From Halomonas sp. ALS9 (GTDB lineage: Bacteria; Pseudomonadota; Gammaproteobacteria; Pseudomonadales; Halomonadaceae): a stretch of DNA of 64,000 bases. Location of the stretch: the NCBI RefSeq assembly GCF_001651035.1, contig NZ_LXRG01000065.1, positions 1 through 64,000 on the forward strand, given 5' to 3'. The translations under genes and the position numbers were made by a program. Shown piece after piece: positions 28,418-38,029 of the stretch (position 1 is its first letter; the number at the start of each line of letters is the position of its first letter). The notes beneath the pieces are model-generated. The model was not told where the DNA came from and made no database searches. It saw only the letters and a program-made list of their open reading frames with translations.

Positions 28418-29860
28418 ATGGCAAGCGAAGAAATGGAACAGTTGGTTCGTCGCGAATACAAAGATGGCTTTGTAACCGATATTGAGAGCGACACCCTGCC
28501 ACCTGGCCTGGATGAAAACACCATCGCCTTTATCTCTAACAAGAAAGGCGAACCGGAGTGGATGCTGGAGTGGCGCCTGGATGCCTACCGCCAGTGGCTG
28601 AAGATGGAAGCCCCTTCATGGGCGCATCTGGACTATCCGCCGATTGATTACCAATCGATTTCGTATTTCAGTGCGCCGAAGCGTCCAGAAGATCGCCCCC
28701 AGAGCCTGGATGAAGTGGATCCTAAGCTGCTGGAAACCTACGAAAAGCTGGGAATTCCGCTGCACGAGCGTGCCGCGTTGGCAGGCGTTGCCGTCGATGC
28801 GGTATTCGACTCCGTTTCAGTCGCCACCACCTTCAAAAAGCAGCTTGGCGAAGCAGGCGTGATTTTCTGCTCCATCTCCGAGGCTATCCGCGACTACCCA
28901 GAGCTGATCAAACAGTATTTGGGCACCGTGGTTCCTGTGGCAGACAACTACTTCGCGGCGCTGAACTCTGCCGTGTTTACTGATGGTTCCTTTGTGTTCG
29001 TGCCGGAAGGCGTGACCTGCCCAATGGAGCTGTCTACGTACTTCCGCATTAACGCGGCCAACACTGGTCAGTTTGAGCGCACGCTAATTATTTGTGAAAG
29101 CCGTGCCCAGGTCTCCTACCTGGAAGGCTGTACCGCGCCGATGCGCGACGAGAATCAGCTCCACGCCGCAGTAGTAGAGCTTGTCGCCTTAGACGATGCT
29201 TACATCAAATACTCTACCGTTCAGAACTGGTATCCCGGTGACGAGAATGGCGTTGGCGGTATCTATAACTTTGTGACTAAGCGCGGCGATTGCCGTGGTG
29301 ACCGTTCACGGATTAGCTGGACCCAGGTAGAGACCGGCTCGGCGATTACCTGGAAATATCCTTCCTGTGTACTGCGCGGTAAGGAAAGCATTGGCGAGTT
29401 TTACTCTGTGGCCGTTACCAATGGCCGCCAGCAGGCCGATACCGGCACCAAGATGATCCATATTGGCGAAGGCACACGCTCGTATATCGTCGCCAAAGGT
29501 ATCTCCGCCGGTCGCAGTGATCAGTCCTATCGTGGTCTGGTGAAAATCGGCCCGCGGGCCAAAGGGGCGCGTAACTTCACCCAGTGCGACTCATTGCTGA
29601 TCGGCGATAAGTGTGGTGCGCATACCTTCCCTTATCAGGAAATTGGCAACAGCACGGCGACCATTGAGCACGAGGCGACGACCTCAAAAATCGGTGAAGA
29701 CCAGCTGTTCTATTGCCAGAGCCGCGGTATCTCCGAAGAGGACGCCGTCAGCATGATTGTTAACGGCTTCTGTAAAGACGTCTTCCAAGAGCTGCCCATG
29801 GAGTTCGCCGTTGAAGCCGAAGCGCTGCTCAATGTGACCCTGGAAGGCGCGGTCGGCTAA
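28418..29860 (+). CDS. sufB: Fe-S cluster assembly protein SufB
   Basis: SufB is the scaffold subunit of SufBC2D on which clusters are built. The 480-residue product contains the beta-helix core with [43 protein letters not shown] and [40 protein letters not shown], including the conserved cysteine involved in cluster/persulfide handling. ATG 28418 (MASEEMEQ) is 7 nt after CGGAGGG; the earlier ATG at 28382 lacks a ribosome site. E. coli SufB has 495 residues. Confidence 0.95.
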   Translation: MASEEMEQLVRREYKDGFVTDIESDTLPPGLDENTIAFISNKKGEPEWMLEWRLDAYRQWLKMEAPSWAHLDYPPIDYQSISYFSAPKRPEDRPQSLDEVDPKLLETYEKLGIPLHERAALAGVAVDAVFDSVSVATTFKKQLGEAGVIFCSISEAIRDYPELIKQYLGTVVPVADNYFAALNSAVFTDGSFVFVPEGVTCPMELSTYFRINAANTGQFERTLIICESRAQVSYLEGCTAPMRDENQLHAAVVELVALDDAYIKYSTVQNWYPGDENGVGGIYNFVTKRGDCRGDRSRISWTQVETGSAITWKYPSCVLRGKESIGEFYSVAVTNGRQQADTGTKMIHIGEGTRSYIVAKGISAGRSDQSYRGLVKIGPRAKGARNFTQCDSLLIGDKCGAHTFPYQEIGNSTATIEHEATTSKIGEDQLFYCQSRGISEEDAVSMIVNGFCKDVFQELPMEFAVEAEALLNVTLEGAVG

Positions 29861-29933
29861 CCGCTGGTCATTTATTTTACTTAACTATATTAGCGTCGCC
29901 GTAGCGACTCGCCAGAATCAGAAGGTAATCAAT

Positions 29934-30683
29934 ATGTTGCAAGTGAATGATTTACACGTCTCCGTCGAAGGTAATGAAATCCTCAAAGGCCTTACCCTGA
30001 CCATCAAGGCAGGGGAAGTGCATGCCATTATGGGGCCGAACGGTGCGGGTAAATCGACTCTATCCGCGGTGATTGCCGGTAAAGATGGCTACGAAGTCAC
30101 CCAAGGCACGATTACCTTTGAAGGCAAAGACGTGCTCGAGATGGAGATTGAAGAGCGCGCCCAGGCCGGTTTACTACTGGGTTTCCAGTACCCGGTGGAG
30201 ATTCCAGGGGTAAAAAACATCTACCTGCTAAAGGCTGCGCTTAATGCCCAGCGCGTCGCCCGTGGTGAAGGCGAAATGCCCGCACCCGAGTTTATGAAAC
30301 TGGTCAAAGAGAAGCTGGGCTTCATGAAAATGGATGCCAGCTTCCTCCAGCGCGCTGTTAACGAAGGTTTCTCTGGCGGTGAAAAAAAGCGCAACGAGAT
30401 CCTGCAAATGCTGGTGCTTCAGCCGAAGCTCGCCATGCTGGATGAGATCGATTCGGGTTTGGATATCGATGCCATGAAGGTCGTCGCCGATGGCGTTAAC
30501 AGCCTGCGCGCTGAAGACCGGGCCATTCTGCTGGTGACTCACTATCAGCGCCTGCTGGATTACATCGTGCCGGATAAGGTTCACGTCCTGGTCGATGGCC
30601 GTATCGTTAAAACCGGTGACGCTGAGCTTGCGAAGCAGCTGGAAGCCAATGGATACGAAGGTATCGAGGAGTCTGTGGCATGA
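29934..30683 (+). CDS. sufC: SUF ATPase SufC
   Basis: SufC is the ABC-type ATPase of the SufBCD complex. It has Walker A GPNGAGKSTLSAVIAG, the signature FSGGEKKRNEILQ and Walker B LAMLDEIDSGLDIDAM, with the usual D-loop and the H-motif in LVTHYQRLLDYI. Length 249 is standard. It overlaps sufD by 4 nt (ATGA). Confidence 0.96.
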   Translation: MLQVNDLHVSVEGNEILKGLTLTIKAGEVHAIMGPNGAGKSTLSAVIAGKDGYEVTQGTITFEGKDVLEMEIEERAQAGLLLGFQYPVEIPGVKNIYLLKAALNAQRVARGEGEMPAPEFMKLVKEKLGFMKMDASFLQRAVNEGFSGGEKKRNEILQMLVLQPKLAMLDEIDSGLDIDAMKVVADGVNSLRAEDRAILLVTHYQRLLDYIVPDKVHVLVDGRIVKTGDAELAKQLEANGYEGIEESVA

Positions 30684-32020
30684 GCGATACGCAAACCTTT
30701 TTAGATACGCTGAAGGCGCGCAGCTCGAACTACACGGCGGAGCCCACCTGGATCGCTGCGCGCCGCCAGGCGGGCGCTGCGCGTTTTGAAGCGCTGGGTT
30801 TCCCCACTCGTCGTGACGAAGAGTGGAAGTACACCGATGTGCGCTCGATCGCCCAGGGTAACTTTGCCCTCGCCGACAACGCCGAGTTCTCACAGGCGAG
30901 TGCCGCGGCGCTAACGCTGCCGATTGATGCTTACCGCCTGACGTTTGTGGATGGCGTTTTCTCATCGGCGCTTTCGGATGTGGATTCACTGCCGTCAAGC
31001 GTTCAAGTGTTACCGCTTTCCAAAGCGCTAGCAGAGAATCACGAAGCCGTGGGTGGCCCGCTGGGGCGTTTAACCGGGGTCGATTTTTCGCCCTTCGCCG
31101 CGCTAAACACCGCCTTTATGGAAGAGGGTGCCGTGGTGCGCATCGCACCGGGAACCGTGGTTGAGAAACCCATCCTGCTGCAGTTTCTGTCCCGTGCCGG
31201 TCAGCCGGTGATGTGTCACCCGCGAGTACTGGTGGAAGCTGGGGGGCGCAGCGAGGCTACAGTGATTGAGCACTACACCGGCGAAAGCGAAGCGACTAAC
31301 TTCACCAACGTAGTTGGCGAGCTGATGCTTGATCGTGGCGCTATTCTGGCCCACTACAAGCTGCAGGAAGCGCCGCTGGGTGATATGCACGTGGCAAGCA
31401 TCCACGTCGAGCAAAGCCGCGATACCCGCTATACCTCCTACAACCTGAGCTTGGGCGGCGCGCTGGTGCGCAACGACCTGATCAGCGATTTGAACGGCCA
31501 GGGTGCAGAAACCAACTTCCTGGGGCTGTTCTTTGGTCAGGGTCGTCAGCACGTCGATAACCACACCAAGGTAAACCACAATGCGCCGCTGACGTTCTCC
31601 AATGAGAACTACAAGGGCATTCTGGATGACCGCGCCCACGGGGTGTTTAACGGCAAGGTGTACGTCAAGCGCGATAGTCAGAAGATTGAAGGTTTCCAGA
31701 GCAATCAAAACCTACTGCTATCGGATCGCGCCCACATCGATGCCAAGCCTGAGCTTGAGATCTACGCGGATGACGTCAAGTGCTCACACGGCACCACCAC
31801 GGGTCAGTTAGACGAAGAGGCGATCTACGCGCTGCGTACTCGCGGTATTGATGAAGCCACTGCCCGGGGGCTGCTAACGCTCGCTTTTGCTGGCGAGGTG
31901 TTGGACAAAGTGACTCTGGATGCAATTGCTGAGCGTGTTGAGTTAGCGGTCGCTGGCAAACTGCCCGAGCGCTTCAATCTTGCCGGGCTTGTCGAAACGG
32001 CTGTCTCACTTAACGACTAG
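30680..32020 (+). CDS. sufD: Fe-S cluster assembly protein SufD
   Basis: SufD pairs with SufB on the SufC dimer and is needed for iron entry. The 446-residue product opens with the N-terminal helical domain (FPTRRDEEWKYTDVRSIAQGNFAL, typical of SufD) and has the C-terminal beta-helix end ADDVKCSHGTTTGQLDEEAIYALRTRGI with the conserved His. Start overlaps the sufC stop, indicating translational coupling. Confidence 0.95.
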   Translation: MSDTQTFLDTLKARSSNYTAEPTWIAARRQAGAARFEALGFPTRRDEEWKYTDVRSIAQGNFALADNAEFSQASAAALTLPIDAYRLTFVDGVFSSALSDVDSLPSSVQVLPLSKALAENHEAVGGPLGRLTGVDFSPFAALNTAFMEEGAVVRIAPGTVVEKPILLQFLSRAGQPVMCHPRVLVEAGGRSEATVIEHYTGESEATNFTNVVGELMLDRGAILAHYKLQEAPLGDMHVASIHVEQSRDTRYTSYNLSLGGALVRNDLISDLNGQGAETNFLGLFFGQGRQHVDNHTKVNHNAPLTFSNENYKGILDDRAHGVFNGKVYVKRDSQKIEGFQSNQNLLLSDRAHIDAKPELEIYADDVKCSHGTTTGQLDEEAIYALRTRGIDEATARGLLTLAFAGEVLDKVTLDAIAERVELAVAGKLPERFNLAGLVETAVSLND

Positions 32021-32046
32021 CGCCACTACCCAATCAGGAGCGTCTG

Positions 32047-33345
32047 ATGCCACATTCCGTTATTGAGCCAACGCCTAGCCCTTTGAAAAATAGCCCTTTA
32101 CAAACAAGCCCTTTGCAAGCGGCGACTTTTGATGTTATGGGCTTGCGCCAGGACTTTCCGGTGCTGGCCCGTGAGGTGCATGGCAAACCGCTGATCTATT
32201 TAGACAACGCGGCAACCAGCCAGACACCTCAGCAGGTGATTGATGTGTTTAGCGATTACTACTCGCGCTATAACGCCAATATTCACCGTGGGTTGCATAC
32301 CCTAGCCGATGAGGCGACGGCGGCGTTTGAAGGCACGCGGCAACGGGTTAAGGCGTTCCTTAATGCGGAAGATGCGCGTCAGATCATCTTTACCCGTGGC
32401 ACCACCGAAGCGATTAATCTGGTCGTTCATAGCTGGGGGCGTACAAACCTTGCTCCCGGTGATGAAGTGCTGATTTCCATGCTTGAGCACCACTCCAACA
32501 TTGTGCCCTGGCAACTGCTGGCCGCCGAGATTGGCTTTACCATCAAGGTGATTCCCGTTGAGGCAAACGGCGCCCTGGATATGGCCGCTTACCGCGAGCT
32601 GCTGAGTGAGCGCACTAAGCTGGTGGCGGTTAACCATGTCTCTAACGCCCTGGGTACCGTTAACCCAGTGCAAGAAATGGCAACGCTCGCCCATCAGCAG
32701 GGTGCGCTGATTCTGATTGATGGCGCTCAGGCAGCACCGCATCAAGTGGTTGATGTGCAGGCCATCGACGCCGACTTCTATGCCTTCTCCGGCCATAAAG
32801 TATATGGGCCGACCGGTGTTGGTGTGCTTTATGGCAAGCAAGCACTGCTTGAAGCCATGCCGCCCTGGCAGGGCGGTGGCGAGATGATCAGCACCGTCTC
32901 CTTTGATGCGGGCACCACCTTTGCCGCGATTCCGCATAAGTTTGAAGCGGGCACGCCCGCGATTGCGGAGGTCATCGCCCTGGGCCGAGCTCTTGAGTGG
33001 ATGGAGAGCACGGGTATCGCCGCCATCGGCACCTGGGAAGGGCAACTGCTTGACCACGCGACTCAGGCCGTTGGCCAGATCGATGGGCTGCGTATTTTAG
33101 GCACCGCGCCGCAAAAAACAGGGGTATTATCCTTTGTGGTGGAGGGGGCTCACGCGCAAGATATCGGCCTGCTGATCGATCAGCTCGGCGTTGCTATTCG
33201 CACCGGCCACCACTGTGCACAGCCGTTATTGCATCACTTCGGGGTCGACGCGACGTGCCGTGCGTCATTTGCGGCGTATAATACCCTTGATGAAGTGGAT
33301 CGCTTTGTTGAAGCACTCCAGCGTGTCATTGGCATGGTGCGTTAA
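32047..33345 (+). CDS. sufS: Cysteine desulfurase SufS
   Basis: SufS is the PLP-dependent type II cysteine desulfurase supplying sulfur to SufB. The PLP lysine is in DFYAFSGHKVYGPTGVGVLYG and the active Cys in TCRASFAAYNTLDEVDRF, with GHHCAQPLL before it. At 432 residues it is about 25 longer than E. coli SufS (406), owing to a proline/serine-rich N-terminal extension. SufS needs a partner (SufE or SufU), and neither is encoded in this operon. CAGGAG is 8 nt before the ATG. Confidence 0.94.
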   Translation: MPHSVIEPTPSPLKNSPLQTSPLQAATFDVMGLRQDFPVLAREVHGKPLIYLDNAATSQTPQQVIDVFSDYYSRYNANIHRGLHTLADEATAAFEGTRQRVKAFLNAEDARQIIFTRGTTEAINLVVHSWGRTNLAPGDEVLISMLEHHSNIVPWQLLAAEIGFTIKVIPVEANGALDMAAYRELLSERTKLVAVNHVSNALGTVNPVQEMATLAHQQGALILIDGAQAAPHQVVDVQAIDADFYAFSGHKVYGPTGVGVLYGKQALLEAMPPWQGGGEMISTVSFDAGTTFAAIPHKFEAGTPAIAEVIALGRALEWMESTGIAAIGTWEGQLLDHATQAVGQIDGLRILGTAPQKTGVLSFVVEGAHAQDIGLLIDQLGVAIRTGHHCAQPLLHHFGVDATCRASFAAYNTLDEVDRFVEALQRVIGMVR

Positions 33346-33381
33346 GGTCGGTTCTGTAAGGATCGTCATTTAAGGACAGTT

Positions 33382-33951
33382 ATGGATTTTGAGCAAGTTG
33401 CCAGCCTCGAACGTGGCCAACAGTTGCCGCTCCAGCGCGATGTGGAGGCTATTGCCATTCCGTTTGGTAGTACGGAAACACTGGCTGAAGATAGCGTTGT
33501 TAGCGTTATGCAGGCGAAAGGTAGTACGGTAAGCGTTGGCTTTGAGGGGCGACTCTACCTGATAGAAGGGAGCAACCTGGATGCTCTGGGGCTTGAGCCG
33601 CTACCACGCCCTACGTTGCCCGAAACGGCTAGCGAGGAAGAAATCGAGCAGTTCGTGTGGGAACAGCTACGTACCTGCTTTGACCCAGAGATCCCGGTCA
33701 ATATCGTTGATCTGGGTTTGGTTTATGGTTGCCGCATCGAGCGCCTTATCAGCGGTGAGCGGCTTGTGACTATTCGCATGACGCTGACGGCGCCCGGCTG
33801 TGGGATGGGCGATGTAATCGCGGCAGATGCGCGCAATAAGATTCTCGGTGCGCCGCAGATCAGCAAAGTGCACACCGAAATACTCTTCAGCCCGCCCTGG
33901 AGCCGTGACATGATGAGTGACGAGGCCAAGCTTGAACTCGGCATGTTTTAG
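33382..33951 (+). CDS. sufT: Fe-S assembly protein SufT (DUF59/MIP18 family)
   Basis: SufT assists maturation of Fe-S proteins when demand is high. The C-terminal DUF59 domain is clear: CFDPEIPVNIVDLGLVYGCRIE, MTLTAPGCGMGDVIAADARNKI and the closing ILFSPPWSRDMMSDEAKLELGMF. The N-terminal 80 residues are the extension seen in the 180-190 residue SufT class. It is the last gene of the operon, 36 bp after sufS. Confidence 0.92.
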   Translation: MDFEQVASLERGQQLPLQRDVEAIAIPFGSTETLAEDSVVSVMQAKGSTVSVGFEGRLYLIEGSNLDALGLEPLPRPTLPETASEEEIEQFVWEQLRTCFDPEIPVNIVDLGLVYGCRIERLISGERLVTIRMTLTAPGCGMGDVIAADARNKILGAPQISKVHTEILFSPPWSRDMMSDEAKLELGMF

Positions 33952-33983
33952 GCCTGCCGGGTTAAGCCCGGCTGGGGAGCTGG

Positions 33984-34706
33984 ATGTATAACGCGTTATT
34001 GACGTGGTCGAAGCGTTTTTTAATGTCGCTAGGAGCGCTATTGCTGCTGGCGACATTGCTGTTTATAGGTGGCAATTTTTGGGTGTTAGCGACGACCGCC
34101 GCTTATATTGAGCGTCAGCCGCAGCAGTGTCGCCCGGCAGAGGTGGGAATTGTCTTTGGCACGTCTCACTGGACACGAGGAGGAGGGCGGAACCCTCACT
34201 TTCACGCGCGTATGCGAACCGCGGCTACTTTAATCGAACAGTCCCAAGTCGAGCATCTTTTGCTTTCAGGGGATAATCGTACCCAAGCGTATAACGAGCC
34301 ACGGGCAATGTGGCGCGAGCTGCATCGACGCGGGGTCGCTTCTGAACAGTTGACCATGGATTTTGCAGGCTTTAGTACCTACGATACGCTAGCGCGTGCC
34401 CGGGATGTCTTCCAGTTGGAGAAAGCCCTGTTGATCACTCAGAGCTGGCATCTTCCCCGCGCGGTCTATATTGGTCGTGAACTAGGTATCGATGTCACTG
34501 GCTGTGTGGCGGATGACCCTACGGTAACGGTAGGATGGCGTTTAAAACTGCGCGAATGGGCGGCGCGCGTGGCTACCCTAGGCGATCTCTACATATGGGG
34601 GAGGGAGCCCTATTTTCTCGGTACCCCCGAGCCCATTGAGCTGCCCAGGCGGGCGCCCATCGACCTTATTCTGCCTTCGCTAAACGAGCGCTTTGCAGCT
34701 CCTTAA
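33984..34706 (+). CDS. sanA: SanA/YdcF-family (DUF218) membrane protein
   Basis: A 240-residue protein with one N-terminal membrane helix (SLGALLLLATLLFIGGNFWVL) and a periplasmic DUF218 domain: VGIVFGTSHWTRGGGRNPHFHARM, LLLSGDN, EPRAMWRELHRRGV, DFAGFSTYDTLARA and LITQSWHLPRAVYIGRELGI. This is the SanA arrangement (239 residues in E. coli), linked to cell-envelope barrier function and vancomycin resistance at high temperature. It overlaps the convergent next gene by 4 nt. Confidence 0.86.
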   Translation: MYNALLTWSKRFLMSLGALLLLATLLFIGGNFWVLATTAAYIERQPQQCRPAEVGIVFGTSHWTRGGGRNPHFHARMRTAATLIEQSQVEHLLLSGDNRTQAYNEPRAMWRELHRRGVASEQLTMDFAGFSTYDTLARARDVFQLEKALLITQSWHLPRAVYIGRELGIDVTGCVADDPTVTVGWRLKLREWAARVATLGDLYIWGREPYFLGTPEPIELPRRAPIDLILPSLNERFAAP

Positions 34707-35149
34707 CGATGCGTTTTGCGTTTCTGCAGCGCATATAGCTCGCGGATAAGCTTACGGCACCCCTGCATACACTCCTCTACCACCGGTTCGATCGGATCAG
34801 GTAATGGATGGGTATACAACGAGGAGAGCGCCTGCATTAATACACGCTCTTGCTCCAACAGCTCATTGATTAGCACTTGGCTATCGTTGCCGACAAAGCT
34901 TTTTAGACGGCTCCACAGCCATAAAAAATCATCGCGCTCAACGTCCGCATCCCGGGGCAGCATTTTCAAATGCGCACGGGCAAGCTCCTGCAACTGGCGC
35001 ATCTGCTTAAGCCGTGCAGCATAGTGCGGCTTTAAAGCGTCACGCAGCGAGGGGCGCAGGCGTTCAATATTGTCTTGGAAATAATCAATGCTATCGGCCA
35101 GCGCTTCCAATACGCTGTCCATCGCCACTTGGCGATTATCGAGAAACAT
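34703..35149 (-). CDS. Hypothetical all-helical protein (148 aa)
   Basis: No named family recognised with certainty. The sequence is almost entirely amphipathic helix, acidic in the N-terminal half (DSVLEALADSIDYFQDNIERLRP) and basic at the C-terminus (ALQKRKTHR). Length and periodicity would suit a four-helix bundle like PA2169-type ferritin-like proteins, but the metal-ligand pattern is not seen. A strong AAGGAGG site supports it as a gene. It precedes nothing on its strand before sanA's end. Confidence 0.7.
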   Translation of the reverse strand: MFLDNRQVAMDSVLEALADSIDYFQDNIERLRPSLRDALKPHYAARLKQMRQLQELARAHLKMLPRDADVERDDFLWLWSRLKSFVGNDSQVLINELLEQERVLMQALSSLYTHPLPDPIEPVVEECMQGCRKLIRELYALQKRKTHR

Positions 35150-35236
35150 GAGCGTCTACCTCCTTCGGTGACGCAGATTGTGGGGGTGACAGCGACGATT
35201 TGCCACCCCCGAAGCGGATTATTTTAATATTTTGCC

Positions 35237-36145
35237 TTAGCCTTTAGGCTTGGGCGGCGCTTTACGGGCTGGCGTGGCGTTTCTTTCAATGTGTTCAATA
35301 ATCATTCCGGCAATATCTTTGCCGGTAGCGCTCTCAATGCCCTGTAAACCAGGCGAGGAGTTAACCTCCATAATCACCGGGCCGTGATTAGAGCGTAGCA
35401 AGTCGACACCGGCAACGCGCAATCCCATGGCCTTTGCCGCACGAATGGCGGTAGAGCGCTCTTCCGGGGTGATTCGGATCACGCTGGCGGAGCCACCGCG
35501 GTGTAGGTTCGAGCGAAACTCGCCATCCGCCGCCTGACGCTTCATCGAGGCGACGACCTTATCGCCGATCACGAAGCAACGAATATCAGCGCCACGCGCC
35601 TCTTTGATGTACTCCTGCACCATGATATTGGCCTTCATGCCCATGAACGCCTGGATTACTGATTCTGCTGCTTGGTTGGTTTCTGCCAACACCACGCCAA
35701 TTCCCTGAGTACCTTCAAGCAGCTTGATGACCAACGGTGCACCTTTGACCATGGTGATCAAATCAGGAATATCGTCAGGCGAGTGGGCAAAGCCGGTAAT
35801 TGGCAACCCCAACCCTTTGCGAGACAGCAACTGCAGTGAGCGCAGTTTATCCCGTGAGCGGGTAATGGAGACGTTATCGTTGATAACGTAGGTGCCCATC
35901 ATCTCAAACTGACGCAACAGCGCGCAGCCGTAAAAAGTGACCGATGCGCCAATGCGCGGGATCACTGCATCGAAAGGCTCAATCTCCTGGCCTTTATAGT
36001 GAATCGAAGGGTGATGCGAGGTAATGCTCATATAGCAGCGCAGCGTGTCCACCACGCGGGCGGTGTGCCCACGCTGCTCTGCGGCTTCAACCAAGCGGCG
36101 AGTAGAGTACAGATTGCGATTGCGTGACAGCAGAGCGATATGCAT
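35237..36145 (-). CDS. rimK: Ribosomal protein S6 L-glutamate ligase RimK
   Basis: RimK adds glutamate residues to the C-terminus of ribosomal protein S6 and alters translation and motility in Pseudomonas and E. coli. The ATP-grasp core is plain: [86 protein letters not shown] and [17 protein letters not shown]. Length 302 matches E. coli (300). It is just downstream of rimB in the same direction. Confidence 0.95.
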   Translation of the reverse strand: MHIALLSRNRNLYSTRRLVEAAEQRGHTARVVDTLRCYMSITSHHPSIHYKGQEIEPFDAVIPRIGASVTFYGCALLRQFEMMGTYVINDNVSITRSRDKLRSLQLLSRKGLGLPITGFAHSPDDIPDLITMVKGAPLVIKLLEGTQGIGVVLAETNQAAESVIQAFMGMKANIMVQEYIKEARGADIRCFVIGDKVVASMKRQAADGEFRSNLHRGGSASVIRITPEERSTAIRAAKAMGLRVAGVDLLRSNHGPVIMEVNSSPGLQGIESATGKDIAGMIIEHIERNATPARKAPPKPKG

Positions 36146-36186
36146 TTAAAGGACTCCGAGCCTAGATTAAGGCAACTAATAAGGGG

Positions 36187-36627
36187 TTAAGGCTCACCGT
36201 GCAAAAATGCAGCGCCGGGGGCTACTAGCAGGCGGCGCATGGCGCGGCGTCCTAGTAGCATTGGGTGACGCATATTGCTGCGGTCAGTAAGCGACAGTTC
36301 AACAGGAAAGTTCAAATCGCCCATCTGCATGGGAGTACGTATAACATAACGCCACTCGCTATGACCGTTGGAGCTGGTGACCTGGCGCCGATCATGCAAG
36401 TGCAATCTGTAGCGGTGGGCCGGCGTGTCCGGGCCGCCACTGTGGGTGATAAAACTTACCCACAGTTGACCATGTTCATCTTCATGTGTCTCTATCTCTT
36501 CTGCATGCAGCGCAGAAGTACGTGCGCCAGTGTCTGCTTTACAGCATAGGTGAAGCCCTAGCTCAGGTAGCGTCACCATCTCGCGGCGGCCAATGACCGC
36601 TTTGGCCTGATAGGGTAATTCCTTCAC
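36187..36627 (-). CDS. rimB: RimB-like retropepsin-type protease (ATP-dependent zinc protease family)
   Basis: A 146-residue protein of the PF05618 family: IGRREMVTLPELGL, then LCCKADTGARTSALHA (the D-T-G-A aspartic-protease-like triad), FPVELSLTDRSNMRHPMLLGRRAM. In Pseudomonas the rimB gene is found with rimK and RimB modulates RimK activity. The gene lies 41 bp upstream of rimK on the same strand. The family was formerly called ATP-dependent zinc protease; the retropepsin fold is the better description. Confidence 0.87.
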   Translation of the reverse strand: MKELPYQAKAVIGRREMVTLPELGLHLCCKADTGARTSALHAEEIETHEDEHGQLWVSFITHSGGPDTPAHRYRLHLHDRRQVTSSNGHSEWRYVIRTPMQMGDLNFPVELSLTDRSNMRHPMLLGRRAMRRLLVAPGAAFLHGEP

Positions 36628-36663
36628 TGCTCACTCCTTGCAATTAAAAGTGACAACATCAAA

Positions 36664-37701
36664 TCATATATTCCTGTGTGACATCATCAGGTTCAAACGG
36701 CGTTGAATATGCGAGCCTTCAGGCGCATCCCGCAATGCCATCATGACCGGTAAACGTAGTCGTGGTATTAACGCTATATCACGCACTACGGCGGCAAAGT
36801 CGCTGCGCTCATCTTCTGCCAAGCGTTGCAGAAAAAGTGGCAGGCGCTGAGCGTCTTCCAGATAGCTCCAACCGCGCCCGGCGATGGCCGCTAGCACATC
36901 CGGCCCGCAGGCCGCTGTGTCATTGAGCAAGGCCGTGTACCAACTGCCCACCGCTGAAGCCTCCGTATTCCCCACTGCGCGCAGACAGGCACACAGGGTT
37001 TCAATGTCGCCTAATTGGGCGGCGGCTTCACCGCGCCGCTGCAGTGCGTCGACCAACGCCTGTGGCAAGGGCTGGTGCTCTAAACAGTAGCACAGGGAGT
37101 GAATCACGGTGGTTGGCAGGTCAGGCAGTCGCATCGCTAGCGATTCAGCCTCAGCCGTTTCCATACGCACAGCGTAATCGGCAATCCCCTGTAACCCCAA
37201 GGCCTGCCAGTCAATCGTTTGTTGGCCGCTTAAGTAGGCCTCAACCGGCTCAAAATGCTGGCTGGCTGGCAGCCCCTTATCATGGGTTGCGCGAGCATTG
37301 AGCATAGCCTGAAAAGTGACACTAGGCGTGAAAGCGAGAGGATTATCCTTCATTAAGTGATCCACGTCCGCTGTTTCTTCACGGCCTACCTGGGAAACGG
37401 CGCGGCCGAGCGTTTCCAGTAGGCGATTTAAAAACGCATCGCGCTGGGCAGGAGCAATTATGCCCTGCTCATCCAGCGGCAGGGCCAGGAACCAAATGGC
37501 TGGTTCGGGCATATCGCCAAGCCGAAACACGATGGCGAGGCGCGCCTGGCCCTGCCAGGGTTCTGGCCAAGCTATTTCGCCACTTTCAAAAGTAGCCAAC
37601 GATTCCCGTGGGCAGGGGATGACGTGGCGCCCCATATGGTAAAGGGAAACCTCGCCACCGCTGCGGGTGAAAAACTCATCAAGGGTTTGAATTGGTTGCA
37701 T
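36664..37701 (-). CDS. DUF3549-family protein
   Basis: The 345-residue product opens MQPIQTLDEFFTRSGGEVSLYHMGRHV, the pattern I associate with DUF3549, a conserved cytoplasmic protein of Pseudomonas and Halomonas. The rest is mostly helical repeats. ATG 37701 follows AAGGA 5 nt upstream; the earlier in-frame start at 37725 is rejected. It lies upstream of rimB in the same orientation, 36 bp apart, and may be in the same operon. Function unknown. Confidence 0.78.
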   Translation of the reverse strand: MQPIQTLDEFFTRSGGEVSLYHMGRHVIPCPRESLATFESGEIAWPEPWQGQARLAIVFRLGDMPEPAIWFLALPLDEQGIIAPAQRDAFLNRLLETLGRAVSQVGREETADVDHLMKDNPLAFTPSVTFQAMLNARATHDKGLPASQHFEPVEAYLSGQQTIDWQALGLQGIADYAVRMETAEAESLAMRLPDLPTTVIHSLCYCLEHQPLPQALVDALQRRGEAAAQLGDIETLCACLRAVGNTEASAVGSWYTALLNDTAACGPDVLAAIAGRGWSYLEDAQRLPLFLQRLAEDERSDFAAVVRDIALIPRLRLPVMMALRDAPEGSHIQRRLNLMMSHRNI

Positions 37702-37887
37702 GACATCCTTCCGCGTTGCAAGCATGCACTCTACCTTGCTGATGTGGCACTGTCAGCCGCAGTAACTGATAAAACATAGTGTTAATGACACTACCGTAAG
37801 GTATTGGCATTAATGACAATGCGGTTAAAAATTAATCAACTTTGCCAAAGCCCCATGAGAGCACGCGCTGCGACACCTTTCCATAGT

Positions 37888-37930
37888 TTATCCACAGGCT
37901 CGTGCAGGTTTTCTGTGAGTCTATGGATAA
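37888..37930. promoter_or_regulatory. Pair of DnaA-box-like sequences upstream of yqcC
   Basis: TTATCCACA at 37888-37896 is a perfect DnaA box on the + strand. TTATCCATA lies on the minus strand at 37922-37930, one mismatch away. The two face each other across 25 bp, inside the 300-bp gap between the DUF3549 gene and yqcC. An AT-rich stretch with a repeated TTAATGACA lies just to the left (37780-37840). Confidence 0.5.
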
Positions 37931-38029
37931 CTCCCCGCAAGCGTTGATAGGTGGCAAGGTGCCCGCCGAGCGGGGATAATGGGCAGTCGATACACTTATT
38001 CATTTTCCAAGGTAGTGACAAGCGACTTT

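Noticed and set aside
37765..37980. Chromosomal replication origin
   Set aside because: Only two clear DnaA boxes and none of the usual oriC neighbours (dnaA, dnaN, gidA, parAB) are present.
37836..38021. 61-codon minus ORF in the yqcC upstream gap
   Set aside because: Covers the DnaA-box region, no ribosome site, no resemblance to a known protein.
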